From: Catenibacterium sp. co_0103
Lineage (GTDB): Bacteria > Bacillota_I > Bacilli_A > Erysipelotrichales > Coprobacillaceae
Length of the DNA: 14,574 nucleotides
Assembly: GCF_004168205.1 (NCBI RefSeq)
Contig: NZ_RCYB01000053.1
Location: forward strand, 1 to 14,574
Reading direction: 5' to 3'
In this document: positions 13,810 through 14,574 of the stretch, one piece after another
How positions within the stretch are numbered: the first letter of the stretch is position 1
Layout: each line of letters starts with the position of its first letter
Position numbers and translations under genes: made by a program
The notes under the pieces: model-generated
What the model was told of the DNA's origin: nothing
The model's input: only the letters and a program-made list of their open reading frames with translations
The model's database searches: none

Positions 13810-13840
13810 TAACCTTCATGTATGATTAATCCTGTTAATC
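13798..13840 (+). promoter_or_regulatory. Promoter of the small export protein gene, with dyad
   Basis: TTGACT (13798-13803), 17-bp spacer and TATGAT (13821-13826) form a good promoter overlapping the end of the glycosylase gene. The inverted repeat GATTAA-TCCTG-TTAATC (13824-13840) overlaps the -10 and the expected start near 13833, ending at the RBS AAGGAGGA. It could be an operator. No terminator separates this gene from the glycosylase gene, so readthrough is also possible. Confidence 0.65.
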
Positions 13841-13853
13841 AAGGAGGATAAAT

Positions 13854-14348
13854 ATGGAATCAATCGCATTATGGTTTGCAGGAACATTAGGTAAATACAT
13901 TTCATCTAAGCTTGCAGTATTTATTGTATCTTTAGTTCCTATCCTTGAATGTCGTGGAGGATTAATTGCATCAGCATTATTAAAAGTAGATATTCGTTAT
14001 GCAGTACCTCTATGTATTCTAGGAAATATCTTACCAATTCCATTTATTTTATTATTTATTAAACGTATATTTAAATGGCTTAAGAAGTTTAACTTCTCTA
14101 GACCATTAATTGAAAAACTAGAAAACCGTGCTATGAACAAGAGTAAGAACATGAGTAATGGTGAATTCTTAGGACTCTTATTATTCGTAGGTATTCCATT
14201 ACCAGGTACAGGTGCATGGACAGGTTCTTTAGTGGCTGCATTACTTGATATGGACTTTAAGAAGGCTATTACAGCTATCTTCTTAGGTATCTTACTTGCG
14301 ACACTTATTGTTGGTTCATTATCATATGGCTTATTAGCTGCATTCTAA
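13854..14348 (+). CDS. Small multidrug export family membrane protein
   Basis: A 164-residue protein with about four to five hydrophobic segments, matching the family annotated as small multi-drug export protein (COG2426/Sm_multidrug_ex). The family motifs VPILECRGGLIAS (28-40, with E32 and R34) and GIPLPGTGAWTGS (113-125) are both clear. A basic loop, KRIFKWLKKF, lies between the membrane segments at about 70-79. The name rests on weak functional evidence for the family, so transport of drugs is not established. The ATG follows AAGGAGGA closely. The gene converges on the small Cys-rich gene, and the two share a terminator. Confidence 0.88.
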   Translation: MESIALWFAGTLGKYISSKLAVFIVSLVPILECRGGLIASALLKVDIRYAVPLCILGNILPIPFILLFIKRIFKWLKKFNFSRPLIEKLENRAMNKSKNMSNGEFLGLLLFVGIPLPGTGAWTGSLVAALLDMDFKKAITAIFLGILLATLIVGSLSYGLLAAF

Positions 14349-14373
14349 AAGAGAGACTAATCATCTCTCTTTT
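14348..14373. terminator. Bidirectional terminator between convergent genes
   Basis: AAAGAGAGA (14348-14356) and TCTCTCTTT (14364-14372) form a 9-bp stem with loop CTAATCA. T-runs on both strands serve both directions. The loop carries the TAG stop of the minus-strand gene (14357-14359), and the plus-strand TAA stop ends at the stem's first base. Confidence 0.88.
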
Positions 14374-14500
14374 TATATTCCTCCAATATTTCCTGCATCT
14401 TCACAAGACCTCTTTCACAATTTGGATGAAGTAGATCACAGCTTCTTGCACACCCTAAACAGAATTCATTTTCTAATAGTTTCAGTTCTTCCTCTTTCAT
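14357..14500 (-). CDS. Cys-rich mini-protein, 47 residues
   Basis: I do not recognise a named family. The protein is MKEEELKLLENEF, then a four-Cys motif CLGCARSCDLLHPNC (C14, C17, C21, C28, spacing C-x2-C-x3-C-x6-C, with H25 between), then a charged helix-like tail. The cysteines suggest a zinc site or, less likely, an Fe-S site. The ATG at 14500 is chosen because GGAGGAAATT lies directly before it on the minus strand. A frame reaching 14539 is open upstream but would run through the GC-rich hairpin. It lacks a signal peptide, so it is likely cytoplasmic. The short length lowers confidence, but the strong RBS and shared terminator support a real gene. Confidence 0.72.
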   Translation of the reverse strand: MKEEELKLLENEFCLGCARSCDLLHPNCERGLVKMQEILEEYKKRDD

Positions 14501-14516
14501 AATTTCCTCCATTTCC

Positions 14517-14535
14517 CCGCGCCTTCGTTGCGCGG
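14517..14535 (-). promoter_or_regulatory. GC-rich hairpin in the leader of the Cys-rich mini-gene
   Basis: CCGCGC (14517-14522) and GCGCGG (14530-14535) form a perfect 6-bp all-G/C stem with a 7-nt loop, unlike the AT-rich surroundings. No T-run follows on either strand, so it is not a terminator. A possible minus-strand -10 (TATATT, complement of 14541-14546) would place the hairpin at the extreme 5' end of the mRNA, where it could protect the transcript or affect translation. Confidence 0.5.
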
Positions 14536-14574
14536 ACACAAATATATAACCAAACTCAAATCCCCCAAAACTCT

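Noticed and set aside
1..14574. CRISPR array, tRNA, rRNA, insertion sequence or defence locus
   Set aside because: No regularly spaced direct repeats, cloverleaf sequence, transposase motif or defence-type genes were seen.

Overview
The window comes from an AT-rich, low-GC Gram-positive bacterium. Strong AAGGAGG-type ribosome binding sites, a tRNA-sensing T-box leader, CcpA-type cre sites, short U-tailed terminators and tightly packed short operons all point to Bacillota. The protein set would suit a gut member of the Erysipelotrichia/Coprobacillaceae group, but that placement is inference from general appearance. I saw no transposase, integrase, phage gene, CRISPR array, rRNA or tRNA. This looks like ordinary chromosome.

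Left part (1-2140): the first 23 codons of an unidentified minus-strand gene lie divergent to an iron-type alcohol dehydrogenase gene. That gene has a clear promoter with a cre-like site in its spacer. A Nudix hydrolase gene overlaps its stop codon, and the pair ends in a terminator.

Methionine block (2226-6672): a promoter and T-box leader control metN-metI-metQ, a complete ABC importer for methionine. After a terminator comes a second operon of nitroreductase, free methionine-(R)-sulfoxide reductase and KptA/Tpt1 RNA 2'-phosphotransferase. Uptake of methionine and repair of its oxidised free form are therefore adjacent but separately transcribed.

Metal block (6674-10557): a FeoA-FeoB fusion ferrous iron transporter with a His-rich linker, an unrecognised 146-residue protein behind a promoter embedded in a perfect inverted repeat, a compact structured intergenic segment that may encode a small RNA with C-rich loops, and a ZIP-family metal transporter.

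Right part (10587-14574): a membrane-anchored surface protein with three Ig-like repeats, a degenerate ROK-type regulator with an almost ideal cre site just before its RBS, a short-chain dehydrogenase overlapping a hypoxanthine/uracil-DNA glycosylase family gene, a small-multidrug-export family membrane protein, and a convergent 47-residue Cys-rich mini-protein. The last two share a bidirectional terminator.

The points most worth checking are the conflicting specifier and discriminator signals in the T-box, the candidate sRNA at 9593-9717 with 9 nt of complementarity to the metN RBS, several promoters overlapped by perfect dyads, and the repeated placement of stop codons inside terminator hairpins.
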